Below are positions 44,305 to 55,273 of a stretch of DNA of 56,345 nt, piece after piece. The notes beneath the pieces are model-generated. The model did no database searches. It was given only the letters and a program-made list of their open reading frames with translations, and was not told where the DNA came from. A program made the translations under genes and the position numbers. The first letter of the stretch is position 1; every line of letters starts with the position of its first letter. This DNA comes from Paenibacillus sp. (GTDB lineage: Bacteria; Bacillota; Bacilli; Paenibacillales; Paenibacillaceae), in the NCBI GenBank assembly GCA_017512705.1, contig JAFWEX010000083.1, positions 1 through 56,345 on the forward strand. The letters are read 5' to 3'.

Positions 44305-45177
44305 TTAGCTTTGTGCTGCGTTGGCACCTGCTACAATTTCTGTAATTTCCTGCGTAATCGCTGCTTGACGGGCACGGTTATAAGTCAATGACAGATCGTT
44401 AATGAGTTTAGATGCATTTTTGGTTGCATTGCCCATTGCCGTCATTTTCGCACCCAGCTCACTCGCTTTACCGTTCAGCAAAGCGCCGTAGATTAATGTT
44501 TCCGCATAACGCGGAAGCAAAACTTCCAGCACAGCTTCAGCTGACGGTTCATACTCGTAGCTAGCAGTTGGTCCATTCGCAGCAGATAACTCCGGCGTTT
44601 CCATAGGAAGAAGCTTTTCCACCGTTGGAATCTGGGTCAACGCATTTACAAAGCGGTTATAACAGATGTACAATTCATCAAATTCAGCCAGTTCAAATCC
44701 ACGAACCGCTTCGTGAGCGATAGATTTGATATCTGCGAATGTAGGTGAATCCGACAGATCAGTTGTCGTTGAAGCCATAGCAATTTCACGCCGTCTGAAA
44801 TAGTCGCGCCCTTTACGTCCGATAACGAACAGTTCATAGTCGTCTTGAGAGCTGTGACGCTCTTTCAGTGTCATATTCACCTGACGCAAAATGTTCGCAT
44901 TGTATCCACCCGCAAGACCACGATCCGACGTAATGATCAGATATCCTGTCTTTTTCACCGGACGGCTGTCCAGCATTGGATGCTGAATGCCCTGCGTGCT
45001 TGATGCAATACTTGCCACAACTTCTTTCAGCTTCTCTGAATAAGGACGGGCAGCCTCTGCTTTTTCCTGCGCTTTACGCAGTTTTGCAGCAGCAACCATC
45101 TCCATTGCTTTGGTGATCTGCTTTGTGCTCTGTACGCTTTTAATTTGCCGCTTAATTTCGCGCATGCCTTTTGCCAT
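44305..45177 (-). CDS. atpG: ATP synthase F1 subunit gamma
   Basis: 290 residues. It is the rotating central stalk. Visible: the N-terminal MREIKRQIKSVQSTKQITKA with AMEMVAAAKLRKAQ, TSDRGLAGGYNANILR, and the C-terminal helix MGNATKNASKLINDLSLTYN followed by RARQAAITQEITEIVAGA. AAGGTGG lies before the ATG. It is separated from atpA by about 117 bp without a terminator. Confidence 0.98.
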   Translation of the reverse strand: MAKGMREIKRQIKSVQSTKQITKAMEMVAAAKLRKAQEKAEAARPYSEKLKEVVASIASSTQGIQHPMLDSRPVKKTGYLIITSDRGLAGGYNANILRQVNMTLKERHSSQDDYELFVIGRKGRDYFRRREIAMASTTTDLSDSPTFADIKSIAHEAVRGFELAEFDELYICYNRFVNALTQIPTVEKLLPMETPELSAANGPTASYEYEPSAEAVLEVLLPRYAETLIYGALLNGKASELGAKMTAMGNATKNASKLINDLSLTYNRARQAAITQEITEIVAGANAAQS

Positions 45178-45294
45178 GATTTCACCACCTTAAAGTTTTG
45201 ACAGGGTCAAAACTACTTCGTAAGCCTTAACTTAAAAGTTACACATGCAGACATGCGGAATCGGTTAAACAACTCCGCAGCTGCATTCATCTAT

Positions 45295-46815
<1,521 letters not shown>

Positions 46816-46825
46816 TCACCCCAAT

Positions 46826-47374
46826 CTACTGTACTCGTCTGTTAAAAGACTGCTCAAGACGTTCGAGCTTGCCAGCCAAGCTGCCGTCATAGATCGTATC
46901 GCCAATGGCGACTTTCAATCCGCCCAGCAGTGCAGGATCAACAATGTTCTCGATACGAATCTTTTTATTCACACGGCCACCGAATTCACGGGATACCGCT
47001 TCTTTCTCTTCTTCACTTAATGCATAGGTCGAGTATACGCGAGCATCGGCGATTCCAAGGGAATCTCCTTCGATTTTCACATAATCACTCAACAAGTCAT
47101 GCAATAATTCCACGCGGCCACGCTCAATCAGAAGCAAAACCGTGCGAAGGACAGGTTCGGACACTTTGCCCTCAAGGCTTGCATGAAGCACATTCCGCTT
47201 GGCTTCATCAGAGATGTTCGGAGAAACAATAAATTTGATAATCTCTTGATCTCCAGTCAATCCACTGACAACGGCACGCAGTTCCTGTTCAACTTCGAGC
47301 ACTTGCTGCTGCTGAAGAGCAACTTCGAACAATGCTTTTGCATAACGCTTGGCAACAATCGTATCGCGGCTCAT
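46826..47374 (-). CDS. atpH: ATP synthase F1 subunit delta
   Basis: 182 residues. It links the peripheral stalk to the top of F1. Visible: the N-terminal VAKRYAKALFEVALQQ and the C-terminal KKIRIENIVDPALLGGLKVA with VAIGDTIYDGSLAGKLERL. TAGGAGG precedes the ATG. It overlaps the atpF stop by 4 bp (ATGA), indicating translational coupling. Confidence 0.97.
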   Translation of the reverse strand: MSRDTIVAKRYAKALFEVALQQQQVLEVEQELRAVVSGLTGDQEIIKFIVSPNISDEAKRNVLHASLEGKVSEPVLRTVLLLIERGRVELLHDLLSDYVKIEGDSLGIADARVYSTYALSEEEKEAVSREFGGRVNKKIRIENIVDPALLGGLKVAIGDTIYDGSLAGKLERLEQSFNRRVQ

Positions 47375-47859
47375 TGTCGGCCTCCTACCTCATTGAGGTA
47401 TTGGTTCACAAGCTCCTCTTGTGCTGGACCGTTCTCAACTTCTTTTTTGATCAATCTGGAAGCAATCTGAACGGAAGCAGTACCCAGTTCGTTGCGAAGA
47501 GCGGCAACCGCTTTGTTCTTCTCACTTTCGATTTCACGTACTGCGTCATCCTTGAGACGAGTTGCTTCAGCCTTGGCATCAGCCAGGATGGATTCAGCCT
47601 GCTTGCCACCCGTTTGTCTGGACTGCTCAATAATGTCGTGAGCTTCTTTGCGCGCTTGTTCCAGAGCCTTTTTTTGCTCCTCCACATAAGCAATCGCCTG
47701 TTCCCGAGTCTGAGCAGCCTCATTCATCTGATTCATCACGAGTTCACGACGCTTTTCCATAATGGAGAACAATGGACCGAAAGCATAGCGGCTAAGCAGC
47801 CAATATAAAATTGCAAATGCGATAATCGCAAGTAGCGTATTTTCCCATAAGAAACTCAA
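47371..47859 (-). CDS. atpF: ATP synthase Fo subunit b
   Basis: 162 residues from a TTG at 47859 (SFLWENTLLAIIAFAILYWL), with AAGGAG 8 nt upstream; the GTG at 47868 is too close to that site. One N-terminal membrane helix is followed by a long charged helix (MEKRRELVMNQMNEAAQTRE onward) that forms the peripheral-stalk dimer. Confidence 0.96.
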   Translation of the reverse strand: MSFLWENTLLAIIAFAILYWLLSRYAFGPLFSIMEKRRELVMNQMNEAAQTREQAIAYVEEQKKALEQARKEAHDIIEQSRQTGGKQAESILADAKAEATRLKDDAVREIESEKNKAVAALRNELGTASVQIASRLIKKEVENGPAQEELVNQYLNEVGGRQ

Positions 47860-47975
47860 TCTGTTCACTCCTTCCTGGAGGTATCCTATAAAAACGTTAT
47901 CCCTTACAGGACAAGTTCCTAGCTAAAAAGAAGGCGCGGAGGGCTCCAGCCTTCCCCGCCGTACTGTGTTGTGTC

Positions 47976-48266
<291 letters not shown>

Positions 48267-48273
48267 CTAAAAC

Positions 48274-49092
48274 TTAATGTTCTTCGTGTGTTTCGACAGT
48301 CTGTGATATGTACACCATCATCAGAATGACGAACACGAAAGCTTGAATCCCGCCGATAAAGATACTAAAGCCTTGCCACACTGCGAGCAGTGGTATTGCG
48401 AAAATAGCCCCCAGCACTTTAAAGCTGGTCAGTTTGAGGATTGTTGCAATCAGCACCTCACCCGCAAAAATATTCGCAAACAAACGCATGCCGTGCGTGA
48501 GCAGTTTAGACGCGGTCTCGATCAGGTTAATCGGAAGGAACAACGCGTATGGCTGCACATAGTGCTTCAAGTAACCTCTAGTGTTCTTGAACAGTCCAAG
48601 TCCGTGTGCTACAAGGAAGGCAATGAGAGCCAGTCCCATCGTTACGGACAAGTCAGCTGTAGGTGATTTAAACCAAGCCAACTCGATGTGCGGATGTGCT
48701 TCCGGATCCTTAGCGTGAGCTTCTTCATAAGCCTCAACCGCTGTAACAATCGGTTTTCCGAAAACGGTTGCTTCATTGATATCCTTAACATCAGTAACTG
48801 CCTGGAACGGAAGTCCAAGCATATTTCCTACGAAGATGAACAAAATCATCGTAAGCGCGAGAGAAATAAAGTGTTTGCCTTTCTTCATGTCCATCGTACT
48901 GGATATCAGATTTCGAACGAACTCAACGGCCCACTCCATAAAGTTTTGCAGCTTTCCCGGATTATCCACTGACAGGTTCCGTGTAGCGATGATGGCAAAA
49001 ATGAAGACAATGGCGCTGGTTAAAATCAACATCAACAGTACGGACAAGTCCAGATGAAATCCACCAAGCATAATCACTGGAGCTTCATGCAT
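48274..49092 (-). CDS. atpB: ATP synthase Fo subunit a
   Basis: 272 residues with about six membrane helices. It forms the proton half-channels against the c ring. The essential Arg is in LLTHGMRLFANIFAGEVLIA; the C-terminal helix carries FIGGIQAFVFVILMMVYISQ. AAGGGG precedes the ATG. Confidence 0.97.
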   Translation of the reverse strand: MHEAPVIMLGGFHLDLSVLLMLILTSAIVFIFAIIATRNLSVDNPGKLQNFMEWAVEFVRNLISSTMDMKKGKHFISLALTMILFIFVGNMLGLPFQAVTDVKDINEATVFGKPIVTAVEAYEEAHAKDPEAHPHIELAWFKSPTADLSVTMGLALIAFLVAHGLGLFKNTRGYLKHYVQPYALFLPINLIETASKLLTHGMRLFANIFAGEVLIATILKLTSFKVLGAIFAIPLLAVWQGFSIFIGGIQAFVFVILMMVYISQTVETHEEH

Positions 49093-49139
49093 AATTTTTT
49101 CTCACCCCTTTCTCTACCTGAAAGCTGCCACACTCAAAA

Positions 49140-49517
49140 TCATTCTTCTTTGCGGGACATGATGATCCCTATAATCAATAAGGAAAATTGCGCAATGACC
49201 AGACCGCCTGCAACCGCATATGTATTGAAATACTGCGGAAAGCGCATCGATACGTAGATACCGAGCACAGCGAGTGCCGCTCTTGTCAAAAATCCCAGGT
49301 TTACACGCTTCAGATTCCCTTCTGCCGCATCATCGGACATCTTCCTTACTTTGTAGCCTAGGTAAAATGCATTAATCAAACTGATAATCACACCCAGAGC
49401 CAGTCCCAAAGCAATCGTCTCTAAACGAGGTGCAAACGCAGCCGTTAGAAAACATATCATGAGTACATACATGACGGAAACGGTCATCCATCTGCGATAT
49501 CTGGCTAGTTCACTCAT
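49140..49517 (-). CDS. atpI: ATP synthase accessory protein AtpI
   Basis: 125 residues from ATG 49517 (MSELARYRRWMTVSVMYVLM), with GGGGGAAAG upstream. Four hydrophobic helices. In Bacillus AtpI assists c-ring assembly and, with AtpZ, magnesium or calcium handling. Its start overlaps the AtpZ stop by 8 bp. Confidence 0.9.
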   Translation of the reverse strand: MSELARYRRWMTVSVMYVLMICFLTAAFAPRLETIALGLALGVIISLINAFYLGYKVRKMSDDAAEGNLKRVNLGFLTRAALAVLGIYVSMRFPQYFNTYAVAGGLVIAQFSLLIIGIIMSRKEE

Positions 49518-49764
49518 CACTTTCCCCCATGAATTTTTTAGCAATAAAGTAAATGCTTACCCCACCTGCCGCAATAAAAAAGAGAACGCTTACGGCGATC
49601 CATATTCCGTTGCCTCCAATGGTTTGATCCAACCACGAGCCAGCGTAATATCCGGCAACAGCGAGCAAGGCAATCTCGATCCCAAATGCTGTCACGAGCC
49701 CCATTGCTTTCCATAACTTATCATCATGGTTACGGGATGAATTTGGTTTGTTCGAATCGGCCAT
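49510..49764 (-). CDS. atpZ: AtpZ/AtpI family protein, first gene of the ATP synthase operon
   Basis: 84 residues from ATG 49764 (MADSNKPNSSRNHDDKLWKA), with GCGAGG upstream; an alternative GTG at 49776 lacks a spaced site. Two membrane helices (about 21-42 and 51-72: AFGIEIALLAVAGYYAGSWL, then GIWIAVSVLFFIAAGGVSIY). This small two-helix protein commonly opens atp operons of Bacillota. Promoter at 49794-49823. Confidence 0.88.
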   Translation of the reverse strand: MADSNKPNSSRNHDDKLWKAMGLVTAFGIEIALLAVAGYYAGSWLDQTIGGNGIWIAVSVLFFIAAGGVSIYFIAKKFMGESDE

Positions 49765-49793
49765 TTTCCTCGCCACCCTTGCAATCCCAGTTA

Positions 49794-49823
49794 ATTTTAC
49801 TGAATGATGAGAGTCTTTGTCAA
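49794..49823 (-). promoter_or_regulatory. Sigma-A promoter of the ATP synthase operon
   Basis: Minus strand: perfect TTGACA, 18-nt spacer, TAAAAT (five of six). Transcription would start about 23 nt before the AtpZ ATG. A palindrome, TACAGTT-T-AACTGTA, lies 75 bp upstream (49899-49913) and could be an operator or part of the mnaA 3' end. Confidence 0.75.
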
Positions 49824-49951
49824 TTGATTGATTTTAGCGAACCTAAAGGGATATACCACGGGTTCACAGCTAAATAGAGCCCATAAACCCGCGTAAACCG
49901 TACAGTTTAACTGTATGCTATCCCCTCTATAAATCCATCAGAAAATGTGAA

Positions 49952-51108
49952 TTATTTTTTGAACTTTCTGTGAAATGTTTCAGGACGCTCGCTATTTACG
50001 CCGAAATGGTGCAAAATCGCATTGACAATTCTTTCTGATGCACGTCCATCACCGTATGGATTAGCAGCTTGACTCATACTTGCATACAGTGCTTCATCTG
50101 TAAGCAGAGCTCTGGTCCGTTCATATACACGTTCCTCTTCCGTCCCTACCAATTCCAGCGTGCCAGCTTCAATACCTTCTGGACGTTCTGTTGTATCGCG
50201 CAATACAAGGACAGGCACGCCAAATGAAGGAGCTTCTTCCTGCAAACCGCCTGAATCGGTCAGAATCAAGTGAGTGTGCGGGTAAAAGTTATCAAATCCA
50301 CTACGTCTAGCGGATCAATTAACTGAATACGGGGATGGTTCCCCAAAATCGCGTGAGCCGGCTCCTTCACAGCAGGACTAGGGTGCACCGGGTACACGAT
50401 GGCAATATCTTCAAATTCGTCAGCAATTCGTTTGACGGCCTGGAAAATGTTGCGGTGAGGCTCGCCTTGCGATTCGCGGCGATGAGCAGTCATCAGCACC
50501 AGACGTTTGCCTTGTGCCCAATCCAGCACTGGGTGCCTGTAATCCTCCCGTACTGTATATTGAAACACATCTGTTACCGTGTTGCCTGTGACATAGGTAC
50601 TAGACTCCGGTTTATTTTCCTTGGCAAGGTTGGAGGACGACCACTCCGTCGGTGCAAAATGCAAATCAGCCAGTACGCCTGTCAATTGGCGGTTCATCTC
50701 TTCCGGATACGGTGAAAGCTTGTTCCACGTCCGCAGACCCGCTTCAACATGCCCCACTTGAATTTGCTGCAAAAATGCGGCATAGCTGGCTACAAATGTA
50801 GTCAAAGTATCTCCATGGACGAGTACAATATCCGGCTTAGCTTCGCGTAAAACCGGCTCCAGACCGCCAAGAACGCGAATGGTAATCTCATTTAATGTCT
50901 GACGATCCTTCATCACATCCAGATCATAGTCAGGATGGATGTCGAAAACTTCAAGAACTTGATCCAGCATCTGACGATGCTGCGCAGTTACGCAAACAAT
51001 GGACTCAATCGACTCGGGATGTTTCTGCAATTCCAGAATAAGCGGCGCCATCTTGATGGCTTCCGGACGCACTCCGAAGATTGTCATCACTTTAATTTTT
51101 TTGGACAT
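49952..51108 (-). pseudogene. mnaA: UDP-GlcNAc 2-epimerase (MnaA/WecB), interrupted by a one-base frameshift
   Basis: The full family sequence is present in two frames. The first part (51108-50266) carries MTIFGVRPEAIKMAPLILEL, VHGDTLTTFVASYAAF, GHVEAGLRTWNKLSPYPEEM, NTVTDVFQY and TAHRRESQGEP, and ends at a premature stop. The second (50269-49952) resumes with ILTDSGGLQEEAPSFGVPVL and NPYGDGRASERI. Adding one T to the TTT at 50294-50296 (minus strand) restores DFDNFYPHTHLILTDSGG, so a one-base deletion is clear. The enzyme makes UDP-ManNAc for TagA. Both halves are fully conserved, which favours sequencing error over decay. AAGGGG precedes the start. Confidence 0.9.
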
Positions 51109-51148
51109 TCAAGACAAGCCCCTTTTCTAATCCGCATGAAAGTATGCT

Positions 51149-51778
51149 TTATTTCGTTCCGTACAGACGGTCTCCTGCATCGCCAAGTCCTGGCACGATA
51201 TATCCATGATCGTCCAAACGATCGTCTAATGCAGCTACATAGATATCCACATCAGGATGAGCCTCCTGTACCGCTTTAACACCTTCTGGTGCAGCAACAA
51301 GATTCATCATTTTAATCTGGTTACAACCGCGTTTTTTGAGCACGTCAATGGCTGCGATCGCCGATCCACCTGTTGCGAGCATCGGGTCAATCACAATCAG
51401 TTGACGTTCAGTCACGTCTGTAGGTAACTTGGTATAGTACTCAACCGGTTGCAATGTTTCCGGGTCACGGAACAAACCAACGTGTCCTACTTTTGCCGCT
51501 GGCAGAAGTTTAACAACACCGTCCAGCATACCGAGTCCTGCACGTAGAATCGGCACCAGTCCGAGCATGCGGCCAGAAATCACTTTACCTTGTGTCGCTG
51601 CGACAGGAGTTTGTACATCGATTGACTCCAGTTCAACATCTCTTGTAATCTCGTAAGCCATCAATGTGGCTACTTCATCTACCAATTCACGAAAGTCCTT
51701 CGTATTTGTACGCACATCGCGTATAAACGTCAGTTTGTGTTGAATTAGGGGGTGATCACATATTACTAATTTTCCCAT
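51149..51778 (-). CDS. upp: Uracil phosphoribosyltransferase
   Basis: 209 residues, usual length. It makes UMP from uracil and PRPP (pyrimidine salvage). Visible: [17 protein letters not shown] at the N-terminus, [14 protein letters not shown], the PRPP loop [20 protein letters not shown], and the uracil-binding C-terminus [22 protein letters not shown] precedes the ATG. It lies between glyA and mnaA as in B. subtilis. Confidence 0.97.
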   Translation of the reverse strand: MGKLVICDHPLIQHKLTFIRDVRTNTKDFRELVDEVATLMAYEITRDVELESIDVQTPVAATQGKVISGRMLGLVPILRAGLGMLDGVVKLLPAAKVGHVGLFRDPETLQPVEYYTKLPTDVTERQLIVIDPMLATGGSAIAAIDVLKKRGCNQIKMMNLVAAPEGVKAVQEAHPDVDIYVAALDDRLDDHGYIVPGLGDAGDRLYGTK

Positions 51779-51933
51779 TAATTTGTCCCTCCGGTAAGTT
51801 CTTCATGAGTTAAGCATTTCCAAATATACCTAGCCATCATTCACAGGCTCGATAAATCCTGTATATTATATCATCACCCACACTGAATTACACCATCAAA
51901 GGACACCTATTCATTAATGAATAGCAATTCCTA

Positions 51934-51973
51934 CAAAAAACAGGACCGGAAAATAATTCATCCGGTCCTGTTT
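51934..51973 (-). terminator. glyA terminator
   Basis: Minus strand: AAACAGGACCGGA, 10-nt loop, TCCGGTCCTGTTT, TTT; 13-bp perfect stem. It ends the glyA transcript after repeat copy B. Confidence 0.93.
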
Positions 51974-52011
51974 GCTCGTGCTGTTGTGTGAGTTGAATGC
52001 TCAAAATACGC

Positions 52012-52166
52012 GTGAACACTAAAGGTACTCCACAAACCGAATGACCTTCCGATCGCTGTTATCCCCAGAATTCTCTGATCCACTAATTAAATTGTGGAAT
52101 TCCGGTGATAAAGGCGAACGCTTCGCTTCTTCAGATCTTTTCGGTTTGCTCCGTCTGCGTGTTCAC
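52012..52166 (-). repeat. Dispersed structured repeat, copy B
   Basis: On the minus strand: GAAGAAGCGAAGCGTTCGCC, TTATCACCGGAATTCC, inner stem CCAC/GTGG, GAATTCTGGGGATAACAGCG and ATCGGAAGG. It aligns along its length with copy A. Inverted GTGAACAC (52012-52019) and GTGTTCAC (52159-52166) bound it. It lies in the glyA 3' untranslated region. Confidence 0.8.
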
Positions 52167-52218
52167 AAAAAATGAACATCTCAAAATCAAACAGCACGAG
52201 CAATTTTTATAAGTAATA

Positions 52219-53465
52219 CTAGTATTTAAGGTCAGTATACAGTGGGTATTGGTCAGTCAGAGCAGTTACTTCTGCACGTGCCTGATCAAGTATTGCTGTA
52301 TCCTTAGGATTTTTAAGTGTTTTGGCAATGATCTTACCAATCGATACCATTGCTTTCTCATCCATGCCGCGCGATGTTGCCGCAGGTGTACCAATACGGA
52401 TACCACTTGTGATAAATGGACTAGTTGGATCAAACGGAATTGCGTTTTTATTCACAGTAATTCCGATGGAATCGAGCACATGCTCTGCTTCCTTACCCGT
52501 GATGTTCACGCTGCGTGTGTCAATCAGCATCAAGTGGTTGTCTGTACCGCCAGATACAATGTTCAATCCTTCAGCGATCAATGTTTCAGCCAGCACTTGT
52601 GCGTTTTTCACAACGTTCTGAGCATAAGTTTTGAATGAAGGTTGCAATGCTTCACCAATGCTACAGCTTTCGAAGCGATCACGTGCATCAAAGGTCCACC
52701 TTGGGAACCAGGGAATACCGCTTTATCAATCGCAGCTGCCCAGGATTTGCGGCACAGGATCATACCGCCACGTGGTCCGCGCAGCGTTTTATGTGTAGTT
52801 GTCGTTACGAAGTGCGCATGTGGCACTGGGTTAGGATGCAATCCAGCAGCAACAAGCCCTGCGATATGGGCCATATCTACCATAAACAGCGCACCAACAT
52901 CATTAGCGATGGAAGCGAGCTTTTCAAAATCAATAGTACGCGGGTATGCACTTGCACCTGCTACGATCAAACGAGGGCGGTGTTTAAATGCAGCTTTGCG
53001 AACTTCATCATAATCAATGAGGAATGTATCTTCTTGAACGCCATATGCAACGAAGTTATACAGCAAACCAGAAGCATTAACCGGGCTACCATGCGTCAAA
53101 TGGCCACCGTGTGCCAGGTTCATACCCAGTACTGTATCGCCAGGTTTCAACGCTGCAAGGTAAACAGCCATATTCGCTTGTGCACCAGAGTGTGGCTGCA
53201 CGTTAGCATGCTCTGCGCCAAACAGTTCTTTTGCACGATCACGTGCGATATCTTCAACGATATCTACATGCTCACAACCGCCATAGTAACGTTTGCCAGG
53301 ATAACCTTCAGCATACTTGTTCGTCAGAACGGAGCCCAGCGCTTCAATTACCGCTTCGCTTACGATGTTCTCGGATGCGATCAGCTCGATGTTGTTCTGT
53401 TGACGTTTCAGTTCAAGATTCATTGCCTCCAATACTGCAGGGTCTTGTTTGCGCAATTGTTCCAT
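52219..53465 (-). pseudogene. glyA: Serine hydroxymethyltransferase GlyA, interrupted by a one-base frameshift
   Basis: Two overlapping frames make one complete enzyme of about 415 residues. The first (53465-52608) carries [35 protein letters not shown], the PLP Lys in [14 protein letters not shown] and [20 protein letters not shown] before diverging. The second (to 52219) resumes at [20 protein letters not shown] and continues through [15 protein letters not shown]. Adding one G to the GG at 52655-52656 (minus strand) restores [14 protein letters not shown]. glyA is central to one-carbon metabolism and both halves are intact, so I suspect a sequencing error. AGGAGG precedes the ATG. Confidence 0.92.
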
Positions 53466-53504
53466 GATTAAATTCCTCCTAAATTATAATGAAGTTATAA
53501 AGCG

Positions 53505-53700
53505 AAATGATGTTTACACGAAAACGGAGAGTGCAACACCAATCTGGAGAAGCAGAGCGTTCGCCTGAAAGCTTTCCGAAGGAAAGCTTCATCGGAAGCA
53601 TACGCTATCACCGGACTTCCCCTTTTATAAAGGGATTCAAAGAAATCCGGGGATAACAGCGATCGTAAGATGGTGATGCAATCGAAGTCTTGAGTGTAAC
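53505..53700 (+). repeat. Dispersed structured repeat, copy A (longest)
   Basis: Plus strand: ACGGAGAGTGCAACACC, GAGAAGCAGAGCGTTCGCCT (core), a hairpin AAGCTTTCC-GA-AGGAAAGCTT, CATCGGAAGCATACG (also in copy E), TATCACCGGACTT, inner stem CCCTTT-TAT-AAAGGG, and AAATCCGGGGATAACAGCGA. It occupies most of the gap between ywlG and glyA. Confidence 0.8.
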
Positions 53701-53721
53701 CTGATGATTTCACTTTATACG

Positions 53722-54315
53722 TTAGTCACAAAAGGTCGAATTGGGCTCTTCTTCCATTCGATAGACCGCTCGCTCGCCGCCAATCAGCTTCGGTCGCGTA
53801 AGCGCTGCTGTAACACGAGCCTCACCAATGTAACGAAGCGATGTCCGGAAGGGAACCGCAACATGACGAAGATGCATACCTATCATGGTCTCTCCGATAT
53901 CTACTCCCGCATGAGCCTGAATATGTTCAGCCAGACATGGATCGGACAATGAACGATAGGCTGTTGATGCCATAGAACCACCTGCCTTCGGCACAGGTAC
54001 AGCACCAACCTCTGTCAGTCCAAGCCGATCAAGCAATTCACGTTCCATCACAAGTGCTCGGTTCAGGTGTTCACAGCACTGGAATACGGTATCGAAACCA
54101 AACTCTGCTTGTACCTCGCGAATACCTGCAAGTAACTGCTCTGCCACATCGACAGCACCACTTGTTCCGATACGCTGGCCTGCCACCTCGCTTGTACTCG
54201 TGCCAATAACCACAACGTGCCCAGAGCCAAGCTTACCGGCAACCGCCAGTTCGCGCAGGATCAATGCAGTCTGTTGCTGCAATCCGGTTTGCTCCGAATC
54301 CAACTCAATAGTCAT
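53722..54315 (-). CDS. ywlG: YwlG family protein (TIGR01440/DUF436)
   Basis: 197 residues from ATG 54315 (MTIELDSEQTGLQQQTALIL), with GGGAGG 7 nt upstream; the frame to 54381 is longer but lacks a site. Conserved family segments are visible: GSGHVVVIGTSTSEVAGQRI, GFDTVFQCCEHLNRALVMER, VPVPKAGGSMASTAYRSLSD and HAGVDIGETMIGMHL. The family is widespread in Bacillota and of unknown function. It precedes glyA as in B. subtilis. Confidence 0.9.
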   Translation of the reverse strand: MTIELDSEQTGLQQQTALILRELAVAGKLGSGHVVVIGTSTSEVAGQRIGTSGAVDVAEQLLAGIREVQAEFGFDTVFQCCEHLNRALVMERELLDRLGLTEVGAVPVPKAGGSMASTAYRSLSDPCLAEHIQAHAGVDIGETMIGMHLRHVAVPFRTSLRYIGEARVTAALTRPKLIGGERAVYRMEEEPNSTFCD

Positions 54316-54424
54316 CCTATCGCCTCCCGATAAAATCATGCCCTTAATCTCGTGATGGTCTACTCTACGCATACACTGCATGGCATTTCAGGTACTATTA
54401 TAGCGAAATTTCAGATGAAAGACG

Positions 54425-54465
54425 AAAAAAAGAGCAGTCTGCGGGTACCGCAGAATTGCTCTTTT
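54425..54465 (-). terminator. ywlE terminator
   Basis: Minus strand: AAAGAGCA, an inner TCTGCGGTACCCGCAGA hairpin, TGCTCTTTTTTT. It lies in the 320-bp gap between ywlE and ywlG, where I see no gene; ywlF (rpiB), which is here in B. subtilis, is absent. Confidence 0.9.
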
Positions 54466-54636
54466 GCCCAGGCGACCGGCCGTTTGTTCCGGTGCTCCAC
54501 TGTGGTTATGCCCACTTCGTCGCCAGTTACACCGGATCCCTGTTTTCCCCTCCATCATAAATCAACCCCACTTTAAAATCAACGGTTAATTTACATTCGA
54601 TGTTCCGTTTCGATATTTTATCTCTACACAGCAGAA

Positions 54637-55209
54637 TTATTCAAGCTTATCCAGCAGTTTGGACAACGCTGTTCGAATCTCTGCCGCCACAATATTGTAA
54701 TCGTCCCGGCTACCGCCAAACGGATCAGAGATGTCAAAGCTTGGGATACGCTGCCTAATCTCAATCACACGCTCCCGGTCAGACGCCAAGATCTCTTGTC
54801 CCAGTGCCCGTTTCATCTCAAGTGTGGCGAACAGGCTGTCCAATTCCTCCAAGTCTTGAAGCACTTGTGCATCATTCTCCGCATATTCTTTCAGTGTATA
54901 TGTCTTCTGAATAGAATCTGGAAACACCTGCATCACATGCTGCTTATGACTCCGCGTTAACGTTAGAATGAGATCCGCCCATTCGATCAGTTCTGCACTA
55001 AGCTCTGTGGACTGGGACGGCCCTTGTGCACTATGATCTTTCAAAACTGCTTCAGCATGGCGTGATATCGGCATTCCCGACATTGCAGCCACACCTGCTG
55101 AACGGACGTTCACCTGAATGCCACGTTCAGATGCAAGTTTTCGCAAAAGCCCCTCTGCCATGGGGCTGCGGCACGTATTGCCTGTACATACAAATAAAAT
55201 ATGTTTCAA
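54637..55209 (-). CDS. ywlE: Protein-arginine phosphatase YwlE (LMW-PTP fold)
   Basis: 190 residues. The P-loop reads CTGNTCRSPMAEG with catalytic Cys8; Thr12 in this loop corresponds to the Thr that gives YwlE specificity for phosphoarginine over phosphotyrosine. The general-acid Asp is in SFDISDPFGGSRDDY. It reverses McsB protein-arginine phosphorylation, which marks proteins for ClpCP. About 40 residues (120-160) are longer than in B. subtilis YwlE (150 residues). It lies between mntP and ywlG. Confidence 0.93.
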   Translation of the reverse strand: MKHILFVCTGNTCRSPMAEGLLRKLASERGIQVNVRSAGVAAMSGMPISRHAEAVLKDHSAQGPSQSTELSAELIEWADLILTLTRSHKQHVMQVFPDSIQKTYTLKEYAENDAQVLQDLEELDSLFATLEMKRALGQEILASDRERVIEIRQRIPSFDISDPFGGSRDDYNIVAAEIRTALSKLLDKLE

Positions 55210-55273
55210 TGTGTCAGCCTCCCCATTCGATCATGATGTGATATGCCTAATCCTATCGTTCACACATATTATT

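Noticed and set aside
52608-52660. Programmed frameshifting in glyA (and mnaA)
   Set aside because: No slippery heptamer with a downstream structure was seen, and no such control is known for these genes; a one-base deletion in a homopolymer explains both.
54466-54600. Possible RNA gene in the ywlE-ywlG gap
   Set aside because: Only the ywlE terminator hairpin is convincing; the remaining sequence shows no cloverleaf or known RNA motif.
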